Assembly (NCBI RefSeq): GCF_002846335.1
Contig: NZ_PJMQ01000001.1
Location: forward strand, 3,410,001 to 3,474,000
Origin: Janthinobacterium sp. 61
GTDB lineage: Bacteria > Pseudomonadota > Gammaproteobacteria > Burkholderiales > Burkholderiaceae_D
Direction: 5' to 3'
Length of the DNA: 64,000 bases
The first letter of the stretch is position 1. Each line of letters opens with the position of its first letter. The translations under genes and the position numbers were made by a program. Below the pieces are notes generated by a model, which was not told the origin of the DNA, ran no database searches, and was given only the letters and a program-made list of their open reading frames with translations. Of this stretch, positions 38,766 through 49,279 are shown piece by piece.

Positions 38766-39478
38766 ATTTCAAGATAGCTGCCCAGCACCTTGTCCATGCC
38801 CTGCTCGATGCATTCGACCACCAGCGCATGGCCAATCGACACTTCCAGGATGCCGGGAATGTCCAGGAAGCGCGCCAGGTTGTGCAAATCAAGGTCGTGC
38901 CCGGCATTCACGCCCAATCCCAGCGCCTGCGCCCGGCGTGCCGCTTGCAAATACGTATCAAAAACGGCATCGGCCTGCGCGCCGCCATAACTTTCGGCAA
39001 ACCGTTCCGTGTACAGTTCCACCCGCGCCGCGCCCACCTCGCGCGCCCAGTCCAGCGCCGGGTAATCTGCATCGACAAACAGGCTGACACGGATGCCCAG
39101 GTCGTTCAATTGCGCAATGGCGGGACGCAATAGCGCCGCATGCTGTTCAATATCCCAGCCGTGATCGGACGTCAACTGCCCCGGCATATCGGGCACCAAG
39201 GTGCATTGCGCCGGGCGCGCGTCTTTCACGACCTGCAAGAATTGCGCCGCCGGATAGCCCTCCACATTCAGCTCGCGTCCCCGCTCCGCGCACAGGCGCT
39301 GCAACGAGGCAACATCTTCGTAGCGCGCATGGCGTTGATCCTGGCGCGGGTGCAAGGTGATGCCGGCGGCGCCCAGGTCGAGAAAGCGCGCGGAAAACGC
39401 GAGCAGGTCCGGAAAGTTGCGGCCGCGCGAATTGCGCAGCAGGGCGATTTTATTGACGTTGACGGAGAGCTGGGTCAT
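38753..39478 (-). CDS. pdxJ: Pyridoxine 5'-phosphate synthase
   Basis: A 241-residue TIM-barrel enzyme that condenses 3-amino-2-oxopropyl phosphate with deoxyxylulose-5-phosphate to pyridoxine phosphate. Diagnostic segments are LSVNVNKIALLRNSRG, GITLHPRQDQRH, NVEGYP and GVNAGHDLDL. Start ATG 39478 matches the usual N-terminus; the in-frame start at 39535 adds a Cys/His-rich leader. It is divergent from yjjG, with an unknown gene coupled downstream. Confidence 0.95.
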   Translation of the reverse strand: MTQLSVNVNKIALLRNSRGRNFPDLLAFSARFLDLGAAGITLHPRQDQRHARYEDVASLQRLCAERGRELNVEGYPAAQFLQVVKDARPAQCTLVPDMPGQLTSDHGWDIEQHAALLRPAIAQLNDLGIRVSLFVDADYPALDWAREVGAARVELYTERFAESYGGAQADAVFDTYLQAARRAQALGLGVNAGHDLDLHNLARFLDIPGILEVSIGHALVVECIEQGMDKVLGSYLEICQS

Positions 39479-39606
39479 GGCAGGAATGGAGTAAGGGTGA
39501 CAAGTCTGGCAGCGATTGTAGCGGATCGCCCGCACAGCGCACGGTCAACCGAACTCGGCGCTACGTGCTACGATGCAAGACAAGTTCCACGCTTTCAATA
39601 CTTACC

Positions 39607-40320
39607 ATGACCTACCAGCTATTCCTGTTTGACCTGGACGATACCCTGCTCGATTTCAGGGCGTCCGAAAAACGCTCCTTCCTGCACACCATGCACGAAC
39701 TGGGTTTGCGCGTCGGCATCGACGGACTGTTCACCCAGTACCAGGCGATCAACGTCGACCTGTGGAAACGTTTCGAGACGGGTGACGTGAGCAAGGATTT
39801 CCTGAAAGTGGAGCGCTTCCGCAAGACGTTTGCACTCAATGGCATAGCCGTCGACCCGGAACTGGCCAGCCGTCTGTATCTGGAATCGCTGCCGGACACG
39901 GTCGTGCTCATCGATGGCGCCGAGCAAGTGTGCGAAACGCTGTCGCGCATCGGCGAAGTGGGCATCATCACCAACGGCGTCGAATCCATCCAGAACCGCC
40001 GCATCGCCGCCTCTGGCCTGAGCGACTACATTTCCTTCGTCGCCACCTCCGAAGCATGCGGCCACGCCAAGCCGGACGTGCGCTTCTTCGACTATGCTGC
40101 CAACATGGCGCGCACATTCAACAAGGAGACAACCGTCATCATCGGCGACCGCCTGGACGCCGACATCCTGGGCGCCAACCGCTATGGCATCGACAGTTGC
40201 TGGTTTAATCCGGACAACATGGCCAATACCTCGGCCGCCATCCCCACCTGTGAAGTGGCCAGACTGCATGACATCGTGGCCGTACTGGACATGCTGCAAG
40301 TCAAGCTGAAACAGGCTTGA
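39607..40320 (+). CDS. yjjG: HAD-superfamily pyrimidine 5'-nucleotidase (YjjG family)
   Basis: A 237-residue HAD hydrolase: motif I FDLDDTLLDF, motif II TNGVESIQNRR, motif III lysine in HAKPDVRFFDY and motif IV GDRLDADILGA. The overall pattern and length fit YjjG, a house-cleaning nucleotidase for non-canonical pyrimidine nucleotides. ATG 39607. It is divergent from pdxJ. Confidence 0.88.
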   Translation: MTYQLFLFDLDDTLLDFRASEKRSFLHTMHELGLRVGIDGLFTQYQAINVDLWKRFETGDVSKDFLKVERFRKTFALNGIAVDPELASRLYLESLPDTVVLIDGAEQVCETLSRIGEVGIITNGVESIQNRRIAASGLSDYISFVATSEACGHAKPDVRFFDYAANMARTFNKETTVIIGDRLDADILGANRYGIDSCWFNPDNMANTSAAIPTCEVARLHDIVAVLDMLQVKLKQA

Positions 40321-40417
40321 TCTTCCACAAGCGCACCACCTGAAATACGCTGGCAGCGGCACGAAAACACGCCGCTACTCGCGTACCATCAGGACTCGAT
40401 CATCCTGGTGCCAGCCC

Positions 40418-40906
40418 ATGCCTCGCTTCATCGTCCTGCTCGCCATCGCGGCCTTGATCCTGCTCCTTGCCATGCTGGCCACGCGCCACGCAGCCAAGTC
40501 CCGCAGACCGCTGAGCCTGCAAAGAAAACCCGTCATGACGGCGCGCGAGCGGCAGATGTACCACCTGCTGCAGACGGTCTTGCCGGAATGCACGGTGCTG
40601 GCGCAAGTGGCATTTTCCGCACTGGTGACGGCGAAGGGATGGGCAAACAGAAACCGTTTCGACCGCAAGGTGGCCGATTTTGTGCTGTGCAACCAGCAAC
40701 TGCACGTCATCGCCGTCATCGAGCTCGACGACCGCAGCCACGCCGGCCGCGAACGCCAGGACAAAGAGCGAGACGCCATGCTCAGGCTAGCCGGCTATGT
40801 GACCTTGCGATACGCAAACTTACCTACCCAGCAGGCGCTGCGCGCCGATGTCGAGCAACTGCTCGTGCAAAAAGCGGGAGTGAAGGCAAGTACCCTGCCC
40901 GCCTGA
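40418..40906 (+). CDS. DUF2726 membrane-anchored protein
   Basis: A 162-residue protein with an N-terminal membrane helix (about residues 4-20) and a cytoplasmic DUF2726 domain: TARERQMYHLLQTVLPECTVLAQV, the VIAVIELDDRSH segment and KERDAMLRLAGY. DUF2726 is related to the restriction-endonuclease-like (PD-(D/E)xK) fold; ELDDRSH could be part of such a site, but activity is unproven. It is monocistronic. The short hydrophobic leader supports ATG 40418. Confidence 0.8.
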   Translation: MPRFIVLLAIAALILLLAMLATRHAAKSRRPLSLQRKPVMTARERQMYHLLQTVLPECTVLAQVAFSALVTAKGWANRNRFDRKVADFVLCNQQLHVIAVIELDDRSHAGRERQDKERDAMLRLAGYVTLRYANLPTQQALRADVEQLLVQKAGVKASTLPA

Positions 40907-40921
40907 CGTCGCGTCAAGAGA

Positions 40922-41257
40922 TCAATCGCGCGTCAGCACTTCCAGCAGCTCAATCTCGAAGATCAAATTAGAATGCGGCGGAATCAAGCCCACCTGCCGC
41001 TCGCCGTACGCCAGCGCCGCCGGCACCCACAGCTTGCGCGTGCCGCCGGCCTGCATGCCATGCAAACCCAAAATCCAGCCCTGAATGACCTTGTTATTGC
41101 TCAACACACAGCGGAAAGGCTCCCCCCGCTGATGCGACGAGTCAAACTCCGTCCCATCTTCCAGCCAGCCCCGGTAATGGGCCGTCACCAGCGCGCCACG
41201 CGCAGCCGCCTTGCCATCGCCCGCCACGATATCGTCAATCTTCACTTCAGCCGTCAT
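40922..41257 (-). CDS. FKBP-type peptidyl-prolyl cis-trans isomerase
   Basis: A 111-residue single-domain cytoplasmic FKBP: VTAHYRGWLEDGTEFDSS, VIQGWILGLHGMQAGG and LAYGERQVGLIPPHSNLIFEIEL, all typical. It catalyses Pro isomerisation in protein folding. No signal peptide. It is the last chromosomal gene before the island on this side. Confidence 0.93.
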   Translation of the reverse strand: MTAEVKIDDIVAGDGKAAARGALVTAHYRGWLEDGTEFDSSHQRGEPFRCVLSNNKVIQGWILGLHGMQAGGTRKLWVPAALAYGERQVGLIPPHSNLIFEIELLEVLTRD

Positions 41258-41306
41258 CTCGTTTCATCCTTCATCAATCGCCATGCCGCGATTGTACGAC
41301 AGCATG

Positions 41307-41337
41307 AAAAAAGCCCCGGCAGTCACCCGCCGGGGCT
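41307..41337 (-). terminator. Terminator, probably the original one for the tRNA-Ile2 unit
   Basis: On the minus strand GCCCCGGC-type 9-bp stem (AGCCCCGGC with GCCGGGGCT) with an 8-nt loop is followed by six T. It lies just beyond the displaced tRNA 3' fragment, where the intact tRNA transcript would have ended before the island came in. Confidence 0.75.
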
Positions 41338-41358
41338 CGTTCTATTGCTGCTAAATTC

Positions 41359-41404
41359 TGGTGGGCCTCCCGTGAGTCGAACACGGCACCAACGGATTAT
41401 GAGT
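41359..41404. repeat. att repeat, displaced copy (tRNA 3' half)
   Basis: 46 bp identical to 46852-46897, spanning the tRNA anticodon loop through the 3' CCA. Identity ends sharply at 41404 (TTGCCA here versus CCGCTG in the tRNA). Confidence 0.9.
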
Positions 41405-41670
41405 TTGCCAGCAAAACCATGTCCGTAGGTAAATCGAGGTCAAGTAAGCGTAGGTTGGTGAAGTCAATAGCATACAACGAATCAATGAGTTAGCGAAATT
41501 TAGATAAATCAACAGATCGTTACGAGTGTACTGCAGCTGTACCGCAATACCTCCTCGGCGTCTCTAATGCCACGCGCCATGACAGACATCCGTTCCTCCA
41601 GAAGTGACGCCATTCGGGCATCCGGGAACCTTCGTCCACCGCCCGACCTGTTAACCTACCGAACCAAGCC
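41405..41670. other. Island end without an evident gene
   Basis: About 265 bp of island DNA between the att copy and the IS30 remnant. The right part (from about 41520) looks like degraded IS30-associated sequence; no gene, promoter or terminator stands out. Confidence 0.4.
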
Positions 41671-42265
41671 GTGATGGATCGAAATCGTCTACCACGCAGT
41701 CGGGGCGCCGACCGGCGAGGCCAGATCCCAGATATGCAGAGCATTCATATCCGGCCTCCAGAGGTCGAGAATCGGCTCATCCCTGGCCACTGGGAGGGCG
41801 ACCTAATCAAAGGCGCCGGCAACCGCTCATCGGTCGGCACGCTCGTCGAACGCGTTACCAGCTTCGTGGTGCTCGCCAAAATGGACAATGCCACCACCAA
41901 GGCCGTCGTCGATAGCTTCTCAGCCGTGTTCAATCGCGAGCCGGCCGCGATGCGCAAGACCATGACTTACGACCAGGGCCGCGAGATGCACGGCCACAAA
42001 ATTCTCACCGAGCATACCGGTGTCCAGATCTATTTCGCTGACCCGCACAGCCCTTGGCAGCGCGGCTCAAATGAGAACACCAATGGACTGTTGCGCCAGT
42101 ACATGCCCAAGGGCTCGGACTGTCGATATACTCACAGGACGAGCTCGACGCCATCGCCTTGTCGCTCATACGCGCCCCAGTGCCAGGCTAAATTATCAAT
42201 CGCCGCTCGTCGTTTATACTCACCACATCAAGCTACTACGACATCCCACTGACACTGTTAATTAA
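41671..42265 (+). pseudogene. IS30-family transposase remnant
   Basis: The frame from 41671 encodes the IS30 catalytic core: HIRPPEVENRLIPGHWEGDL (first Asp), MTYDQGREM (second Asp) and SPWQRGSNENTNGLLRQYMP (Glu). The N-terminal DNA-binding half is missing. After MPKGSD the frame is lost; the expected C-terminal HIKLLRHPT appears in another frame ending at 42265. So it is a truncated, frameshifted copy, not active. IS30-like right-end sequence seems to continue to about 42300. Confidence 0.8.
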
Positions 42266-42366
42266 CCCAGTGTTGCGTTTAATATTTGAAACCGCCCAAG
42301 GTTAATTGTTAAATTTTCAGATAAACGGTAAAGCAATAGAATAAATGAAATATTTAAAGAAAATAT

Positions 42367-43167
42367 TTATTTACTGACGGCACGTTTCTTGTTGCGTGCT
42401 TTAATGTTGTCAGAATAACGGCTTAAATTAGCCGAGTTGATGGTCGGCTCTTTAATCCAAGTTGCTCTATCTTTTTTAAAAAGGTATTCGTAAGACAAAG
42501 GCACAGGGTACATCGTAAATTTCCCCACTTCATTGACTGTCAAAATATGTTTATCAAAAAGTCTGTGAAGGTCTACCCGAAGAACGATACCGTTTTCCCA
42601 TCTATCGTTGCCGTCATTCTTGACTTCAAATATGTGTGCAGCTTCAAGAAGTTTTTTGTCCGTTTCGCCAGTTACAAGACATTTTGCGTCAGTTCCAAAG
42701 ATGAGATTTCGAAATTTAGCATCACGAACTTTGACTTTCACTTTTTTGTAATCACGTGTGGCAGTGGAAGAGCCGCATGGGAAGTTGTACCCTTTCTTCG
42801 GGTTGTCTACATGAAACCAAGTGCATATCCACTTTGGTTTTCCGTTCTCTTCTTCCTGTTGATAGCTGGCCGTCCCTAACTCGCCGTCTGCTTCACGCAG
42901 TTCTCCATCCTCGTCAACCCAGTTCCCCTTGTCCTTGTAGGTGAGGCTAAACCCTTTCGGTGTCTTTTCCAAGACTGACTCATAGACGACGTCACGGTGT
43001 GCAGCAACTAGGTATTCGGTGGTCTTGATCGTGACTGTCGCACCAGGCGTGTGAGCCTTCAAGGCTTCCTCGATTTCGTCCATGTCCAGCGTTTCTTGAC
43101 CTGAATTCCAAGTCACGATGAGAGTGTGCGGAACTGTGGGATTTTGACTTGCAGGTGTAGATTTCAT
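42367..43167 (-). CDS. HNH endonuclease (HNH_2-type)
   Basis: A 266-residue protein. The N-terminal ~150 residues form an unrecognised, possibly target-sensing domain. The C-terminal part has CLVTGE, LEAAHIFEVKNDGNDRWENG and DLHRLFDKH, the HNH_2 nuclease core with catalytic His in AAHI, Asn in ENG and His in DLHRLFD. The likely role is DNA cleavage. ATG 43167 lies 63 bp from the divergent start of the 91-residue gene; a far upstream in-frame start (43527) would run through it and is rejected. Low GC marks it as acquired. Standalone HNH proteins of this form occur in defence islands; that role is inference. Confidence 0.82.
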   Translation of the reverse strand: MKSTPASQNPTVPHTLIVTWNSGQETLDMDEIEEALKAHTPGATVTIKTTEYLVAAHRDVVYESVLEKTPKGFSLTYKDKGNWVDEDGELREADGELGTASYQQEEENGKPKWICTWFHVDNPKKGYNFPCGSSTATRDYKKVKVKVRDAKFRNLIFGTDAKCLVTGETDKKLLEAAHIFEVKNDGNDRWENGIVLRVDLHRLFDKHILTVNEVGKFTMYPVPLSYEYLFKKDRATWIKEPTINSANLSRYSDNIKARNKKRAVSK

Positions 43168-43230
43168 AGGTAGGTTCGTCCCTTGGCAAAGGTGCTCTGC
43201 GGTAAAATTGTAGCTTACAGGGAGATCAAT

Positions 43231-43506
43231 ATGACGACGTACAATTTTGCGTGGCCTTCTGCGGGAATGCACTCTCAATACTGCCAGCGTGTTGAGGCGT
43301 CGATGGCCATCTCGCTTGACCAGGTAGGGACGCCGCTCATGTTGTGCCACGAGGGGCCGGCAGAGGTGAGCTTTGCTTTTGGCATGCCTATGGCGCGAAG
43401 TCTCAGGGCTGTTCTTGTCTGTTCTTGTGGAATACCTCGTGCGACGATGGATGGACAGGGCAGTGAGCCTGACAACTGGCTTGTTACAGAAATCGCCAAC
43501 GCTTAA
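43231..43506 (+). CDS. Uncharacterised 91-residue protein
   Basis: A small protein starting MTTYNFAWPSAGMHSQYCQR with an excellent ribosome-binding site (AGGGAG about six bases before ATG 43231), which argues that it is real. It has four cysteines, no membrane segment and no recognised domain. It is divergent from the HNH gene and 63 bp before the SEC-C/Sel1 gene on the same strand, so it may be the first gene of that operon. Function unknown; a regulator or antidote role is speculative. Confidence 0.55.
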   Translation: MTTYNFAWPSAGMHSQYCQRVEASMAISLDQVGTPLMLCHEGPAEVSFAFGMPMARSLRAVLVCSCGIPRATMDGQGSEPDNWLVTEIANA

Positions 43507-43569
43507 ATTTGGCACTGGCGCCTTCAAATATCCCCCCCCTCCCCCAAAGACTCCTGAGCGATCACAAGT

Positions 43570-44910
43570 ATGAATTCTCCAATTACTACCGATTTGGATT
43601 TAGCAAACCGAATTTCTAAGTCCATTGGCAGAGCCTACAAAGAGGCGGTTGAGTTCAGCAAAGTTCTTCCATCCCATGCGCTGGTCAGGTTTAGAGACAT
43701 CCTGGAAGAGGTTTGTGAAAAGCTGGCTGCGGCTGAAGGGGTTGTCTTGGTCAAGGCTCCTATCATTCAGTCGATCAAGACTCTGTTTGACGCGTCTGCG
43801 ATTTCGTTCGGGCTCAAGGACAGACTTCACAAAATACGGTCACTGTGCAATACCGGGGCGCACCAGGTGCGTGCGGCCGGCGACCAAGCAACGAAAGAGG
43901 ACTTGCAACTGCATCATGGGGGCCTTGTAGAGAACGCGGCTGAAGTTCGTTCGCTCATTTTGTTTGTGTTTGAGTACTTGGACAACAAGTCTCACGTTCG
44001 TCAAGGAAAGATTGAGTATCAACGGGTGACGATTGAATCGCAGGAGTGGAAGGACGTGCTCTACGCTGCGACCGTTGAAGCAAATCCAGACATGCAGTAC
44101 AAGGCGGGTCTCTGGTGTGAGGCTGAGATTGATCGACGACTCATTTCAAATAAGTATCCTATCGTCTCGGATGAATTCGCTGCGCAACAGGTCTTGTTGG
44201 AACGATTAGCGGCAACCTTTTTCAGATCGGCCTTTGAGTTTGTGCCTAATGTCGACGCAAGTTTTCGATATGCAAGCTTCGTCAACAAAGGAATAATTGA
44301 TGGAGACAAAACGAAGGAAGCTCTCGCACTTATTGAAGCGGCGGCTAACTTAGGTCACGGTGAAGCATGTCAGTTGTATGGCGGCATTCTTTACGACGAC
44401 GATGCCAATTACGTGAAAGCTTTAAAGTACTTTTTGCTGGCTGAACAGAACAACGATTCTAGAGCTTACTTCTGTTTGTGGTCTTACTACACACAAGGTA
44501 AAGCTTGTGAACCTCAAGTTGAGAAGGCTCTTGAGTATGTCAAGAAAGGGGTTGAACTTCACTGTCGTGACTCCCTGTATGCTCTTGGCCGTGCTTACTT
44601 TGAAGGTGATTTCGTGCCTAAAGATGTGGAAAAAGCAAAGGAACTACTTCAAAGATCGGCTGACCTTGGCAATGGTCAAGCTTTAGGATTCAAGAAAATC
44701 TATGTTGATATAGGCATAAATAAGCTAGTTAATGATATCCAGGAATATGCACTGGAGGTTCTTAGACGAATACCAGCGGCACAAAAAGTGATTGTTCGTC
44801 CCATCGATACATACGACCCTTGCCCATGCAGTTCAGGAAAAAAATTTAAGTTTTGCTGCATGCAAAAGAAATCAGCAGAACATAAACGTGAACATATCCG
44901 TTACTTTTAA
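43570..44910 (+). CDS. DUF4145-like / Sel1-repeat / SEC-C protein
   Basis: A 446-residue cytoplasmic protein of three parts. Residues ~20-145 are helical and resemble DUF4145 (ALVRFRDILEEVCEKLAAA and a central CNTGAHQVRAAG in place of the GNxxAH motif), a domain often found in restriction and other defence proteins. Residues ~250-375 hold Sel1-type TPR repeats (GHGEACQLYGGILYDDD, DSLYALGRAYFEGD, AKELLQRSADLGNGQA). The C-terminus has a SEC-C zinc motif (PCPCSSGKKFKFCC). The domains suggest protein-protein or nucleic-acid sensing. It is AT-richer than the chromosome. It follows the 91-residue gene and is divergent from the HNH nuclease. Confidence 0.78.
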   Translation: MNSPITTDLDLANRISKSIGRAYKEAVEFSKVLPSHALVRFRDILEEVCEKLAAAEGVVLVKAPIIQSIKTLFDASAISFGLKDRLHKIRSLCNTGAHQVRAAGDQATKEDLQLHHGGLVENAAEVRSLILFVFEYLDNKSHVRQGKIEYQRVTIESQEWKDVLYAATVEANPDMQYKAGLWCEAEIDRRLISNKYPIVSDEFAAQQVLLERLAATFFRSAFEFVPNVDASFRYASFVNKGIIDGDKTKEALALIEAAANLGHGEACQLYGGILYDDDANYVKALKYFLLAEQNNDSRAYFCLWSYYTQGKACEPQVEKALEYVKKGVELHCRDSLYALGRAYFEGDFVPKDVEKAKELLQRSADLGNGQALGFKKIYVDIGINKLVNDIQEYALEVLRRIPAAQKVIVRPIDTYDPCPCSSGKKFKFCCMQKKSAEHKREHIRYF

Positions 44911-45226
44911 CTAAATTTAACGACATGTTAGCGGTGGATAAAGAACTGCCCGTTCGTCTGCCATGATGATGTTTCTACTCTAATAAAGCCAAGTAACCAT
45001 TCCCATGAATCAACCTAGTTCGTGAATGCCATGAACAAGGCCATGCTGAAAAAAGTAGAGCCACAAGAACCTGAACGAAGCTGGGATAGCCGAACTTCTA
45101 CGCGGCGGCGACATGCGGAATCGCTGTACGCGGTGGTCGAAGCGTCGATTCGACCCCTTCCCGCCCAGTGCCGAGAAGATTGAGCAGGGTACATGGGATC
45201 CTGCGCGATTCGAACTTGCGCCGGCG
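44911..45226. other. Gap between the SEC-C gene and the IS3 element
   Basis: 316 bp with no convincing gene. A 50-codon frame (45031-45183) has no recognisable product. The DNA beyond about 45030 rises in GC, suggesting a junction between two sources. Confidence 0.4.
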
Positions 45227-45290
45227 TGTAGTGGTTTAATGTACCCGGACACTGATTTAGGCGAGAATGCTCGCCATGGAGAGGTGTTTG

Positions 45291-46453
<1,163 letters not shown>

Positions 46454-46461
46454 CCACTACA

Positions 46462-46649
46462 GTGCAGCCCCTGCCAAGCGCCGTGTGCGCAAAGGTAACA
46501 AGGTACAAATCACCCATACGCTAAAGGAGAATACGCTTGATAGGCTAGATCAGCTGGCAAAGAAGGAGGGGCAAACACGCGCAGGAACGATCAACTACGC
46601 CATAGCACAATTGTTAGAAAATGGTATTCACCTCAAGGGGGAGGAGTGA
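46462..46649 (+). pseudogene. Ribbon-helix-helix protein, C-terminal fragment cut by IS3
   Basis: An open frame ending TGA at 46647 encodes KVQITHTLKENTLDRLDQLA followed by KKEGQTRAGTINYAIAQLL, which fits a CopG/MetJ-type ribbon-helix-helix DNA-binding domain (strand, then two helices). No start codon is present because the frame runs straight out of the IS3 end. The N-terminal half is not found on the other IS side, so a deletion is likely. Such proteins often regulate plasmid or toxin-antitoxin genes. Confidence 0.65.
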
Positions 46650-46815
46650 CAGGGCTTAACAAATAGAATCGTAGAAAAACCTACAACATTCGCTAACTCC
46701 AAATACTTGGAAAGAAAGTTAGTTGCTATCTCTGCATGAGCATAACTGGACTGACATCAGGCGATAGAGCAGGAAAACCTACACAGCGCCTACACAAAAA
46801 CCCAAGACAAGAAAA

Positions 46816-46843
46816 AAGGACTTAGGTTTTCACCTAAGTCCTT
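46816..46843 (-). terminator. Terminator now serving tRNA-Ile2
   Basis: A 12-bp perfect stem (AAGGACTTAGGT and its complement) with a TTTC loop, followed on the minus strand by six T. It lies nine bases past the tRNA CCA end, within the island, and replaces the terminator displaced to 41307-41337. Confidence 0.8.
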
Positions 46844-46851
46844 GATTTAAT

Positions 46852-46930
<79 letters not shown>

Positions 46931-46996
46931 GGGGACTGCGGCGTGGCGGCGCTGTTGATGCCCGCCTCGCGCGGCCGTTTTGGAAACGGACACGCG

Positions 46997-47025
46997 AGGA
47001 TAGGGGTATCAGGGGCGCACGTCAA
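46997..47025 (-). promoter_or_regulatory. Sigma-70 promoter of tRNA-Ile2
   Basis: On the minus strand TTGACG (47025-47020), a 17-bp spacer and TATCCT (47002-46997), followed by a GC-rich discriminator. It sits about 65 bp before the tRNA 5' end, so the tRNA does not depend only on rpoD read-through. Confidence 0.65.
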
Positions 47026-47038
47026 GCCCTATTGGCTT

Positions 47039-49279
47039 CTAGTTGCCTTCCAAGAAGCTTTTCAGCTTGTCGGAGCGCGATGGGTGGCGCAGCTTGCGCA
47101 GCGCCTTGGCTTCGATCTGGCGGATGCGCTCGCGCGTCACGTCAAATTGCTTGCCCACTTCTTCCAGCGTGTGGTCGGTGGACATCTCGATACCGAAACG
47201 CATGCGCAGCACTTTCGCTTCGCGTGGCGTCAGGGAATCGAGCACGTCCTTGACCACGCCGCGCATGGACGCGTGCAGGGCTGCGTCGGCCGGTGCCAGG
47301 GTGTTGTTGTCCTCGATGAAGTCGCCCAGGTGGGAATCGTCGTCGTCGCCAATCGGCGTTTCCATCGAGATCGGTTCCTTGGCGATTTTCATGATCTTGC
47401 GGATCTTGTCCTCGGGCATCTCCATCTTGATCGCCAGGGTGGCCGGATCGGGCTCTGCGCCCGTTTCCTGCAGGATCTGGCGGGAAATCCGGTTCATCTT
47501 GTTGATCGTCTCGATCATGTGCACGGGAATACGGATCGTGCGCGCCTGGTCGGCGATCGAGCGCGTGATGGCCTGGCGGATCCACCAGGTCGCATAGGTC
47601 GAGAACTTGTAGCCACGGCGGTACTCGAACTTGTCGACGGCCTTCATCAGGCCAATATTGCCTTCCTGGATCAAGTCGAGGAATTGCAGGCCGCGGTTCG
47701 TATACTTCTTGGCGATCGAAATGACCAGGCGCAAGTTGGCCTCCGTCATTTCACGCTTGGCCTTGCGCGCCTTCATTTCACCGGCCGCCATCTGGCGGTT
47801 GATGTTGCGCAAGTCCGGCAGCGGCAATACGACGCGCGCCTGCAGGTCGATCAGACGCTGCTGCAGTTCCTTGACGGTCGGAATGTTGCGGCCCAGGATG
47901 GCGCTGTATGCGTGTCCTGCGTTGACTTCGCCATCGACCCAGTCCAGGTTGGTTTCATTGCCTGGGAAGACCTTGATGAAGTGGGCGCGCGGCATGCCGC
48001 AGCGGTTCACGGCCACGTCGAGAATCTGCTTCTCGATATGGCGCACTTCATCGACCTGGCCGCGCAGGGTGTCGCACAGCTTTTCCACCACCTTGGCCGT
48101 GAAGCGGATGCCCAGCAATTCTTGCGAAATGGCTTCCTGTGCCTTGGCGTAAGGCTTGGAGTTGTAGCCTTCTTTCTCGAAGGCGCGGCGCATCTTGTCG
48201 AATTGCTGCGAAATGACGGCAAATTTTTCCAGCGCCGTGCGTTTCAGCGTTTCCAGCTGCTCGGCCGAGAAGCCGGCCGCGCCGGAAGCGCTCGCCTCTT
48301 CCTCTTCCTCGACTTCCTCTTCTTCCGCTTCGCCCTCTTCCTCGTCTTCTTCGACGGGAGCGGCCACGACAGGAGCGGTGGCAACCGGCTCGTTTTCATC
48401 GACGAGGCCGTCGACGATTTCGTCGATCTTGATCTCTTCGTTGGCGATGCGGTCGGCGGCGGCGATGATTTCGGCGATCGTCACGGGACAGGCCGAAATG
48501 GCCTGGATCATGTCTTTCAAGCCATCTTCGATACGCTTGGCAATCTCGATCTCGCCTTCACGCGTCAGCAACTCGACCGAGCCCATCTCGCGCATATACA
48601 TGCGCACGGGGTCGGTGGTACGGCCGAAATCGGAGTCGACGGTCGACAATGCGGCCTCGGCCGCGGCTTCCGCCTCATCGTCGCTGGTGACAACGGCAAC
48701 GTTATCGGACAACAACAAGGTTTCCGCATCGGGCGCGTGCTCGTAGACGGCGATGCCCATGTCATTGAAGGTACCGATGATGCCTTCGATGGCTTCCGGA
48801 TCGACGATATTTTCGGGCAAGTGATCGTTGATTTCCGCATAGGTGAGGAAACCGCGTTCCTTGCCGAACTTGATCAGGGTCTTGAGTTTCTGGCGCCGAC
48901 GCTCGAGTTCTTCCTCGCTCGCTTCCGTGTCGGACGAGAACGCGTCCTTCAACAGCGCGCGCTCCTTCGCCTTGCGGTCTTTGGCCTTGGCCTTGTCGAC
49001 GGCTTTCAGTTCGGCCCGCTCGACGGCGTTCAGGGCGGCGACTTCATCATTTTCTGGCTGGAATTCTTTTGGCTTACGGCCGCGGCGGCCTGGCACTTTT
49101 ACCGACGGCAAGACATAGCCGGACGTATCGATGGCCGCCAGTGTGGCGGCGTCGGTGGTCTGGCTGACCACGGGCGCGCTGGTGATGCGCGCTTCTGGCC
49201 GGTCGAGCGCCTTTTCGGCTTTCGTGGTAACTTTAGTGGGCTTTACAGCCGCTTTGGATTCGGGTTTCTTGATTGGCAC
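47039..49279 (-). CDS. rpoD: RNA polymerase sigma factor RpoD (sigma-70)
   Basis: A 746-residue primary sigma factor: region 1.1 and a Lys/Ala-rich leader, a long acidic non-conserved region with runs of Glu, region 2 ([33 protein letters not shown]), region 3, and region 4.2 ([20 protein letters not shown]). The start is GTG 49279: a stop lies a few codons upstream and no ATG gives a full protein. It lies behind dnaG as in the classical macromolecular-synthesis order, with its own promoter in the gap. The tRNA follows. Confidence 0.96.
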   Translation of the reverse strand: MPIKKPESKAAVKPTKVTTKAEKALDRPEARITSAPVVSQTTDAATLAAIDTSGYVLPSVKVPGRRGRKPKEFQPENDEVAALNAVERAELKAVDKAKAKDRKAKERALLKDAFSSDTEASEEELERRRQKLKTLIKFGKERGFLTYAEINDHLPENIVDPEAIEGIIGTFNDMGIAVYEHAPDAETLLLSDNVAVVTSDDEAEAAAEAALSTVDSDFGRTTDPVRMYMREMGSVELLTREGEIEIAKRIEDGLKDMIQAISACPVTIAEIIAAADRIANEEIKIDEIVDGLVDENEPVATAPVVAAPVEEDEEEGEAEEEEVEEEEEASASGAAGFSAEQLETLKRTALEKFAVISQQFDKMRRAFEKEGYNSKPYAKAQEAISQELLGIRFTAKVVEKLCDTLRGQVDEVRHIEKQILDVAVNRCGMPRAHFIKVFPGNETNLDWVDGEVNAGHAYSAILGRNIPTVKELQQRLIDLQARVVLPLPDLRNINRQMAAGEMKARKAKREMTEANLRLVISIAKKYTNRGLQFLDLIQEGNIGLMKAVDKFEYRRGYKFSTYATWWIRQAITRSIADQARTIRIPVHMIETINKMNRISRQILQETGAEPDPATLAIKMEMPEDKIRKIMKIAKEPISMETPIGDDDDSHLGDFIEDNNTLAPADAALHASMRGVVKDVLDSLTPREAKVLRMRFGIEMSTDHTLEEVGKQFDVTRERIRQIEAKALRKLRHPSRSDKLKSFLEGN

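Noticed and set aside
41359..41404. A separate functional tRNA gene
   Set aside because: Only the 3' half is present; after the anticodon loop the sequence diverges and no 5' half can pair.
42367..43527. HNH gene starting at 43527 (386 residues)
   Set aside because: The extra 120 residues lie across the divergent 91-residue gene with its strong ribosome-binding site and look non-coding; ATG 43167 is preferred.
45190..45225. A second tRNA-like fragment (GATTCGAACTTGCGCC) left of the IS3 element
   Set aside because: The T-loop resemblance is there, but no T stem or acceptor stem can be formed.
48290..48360. Acidic repeat in rpoD as a simple repeat or insertion
   Set aside because: Glu-rich runs are usual in the non-conserved region of primary sigma factors.
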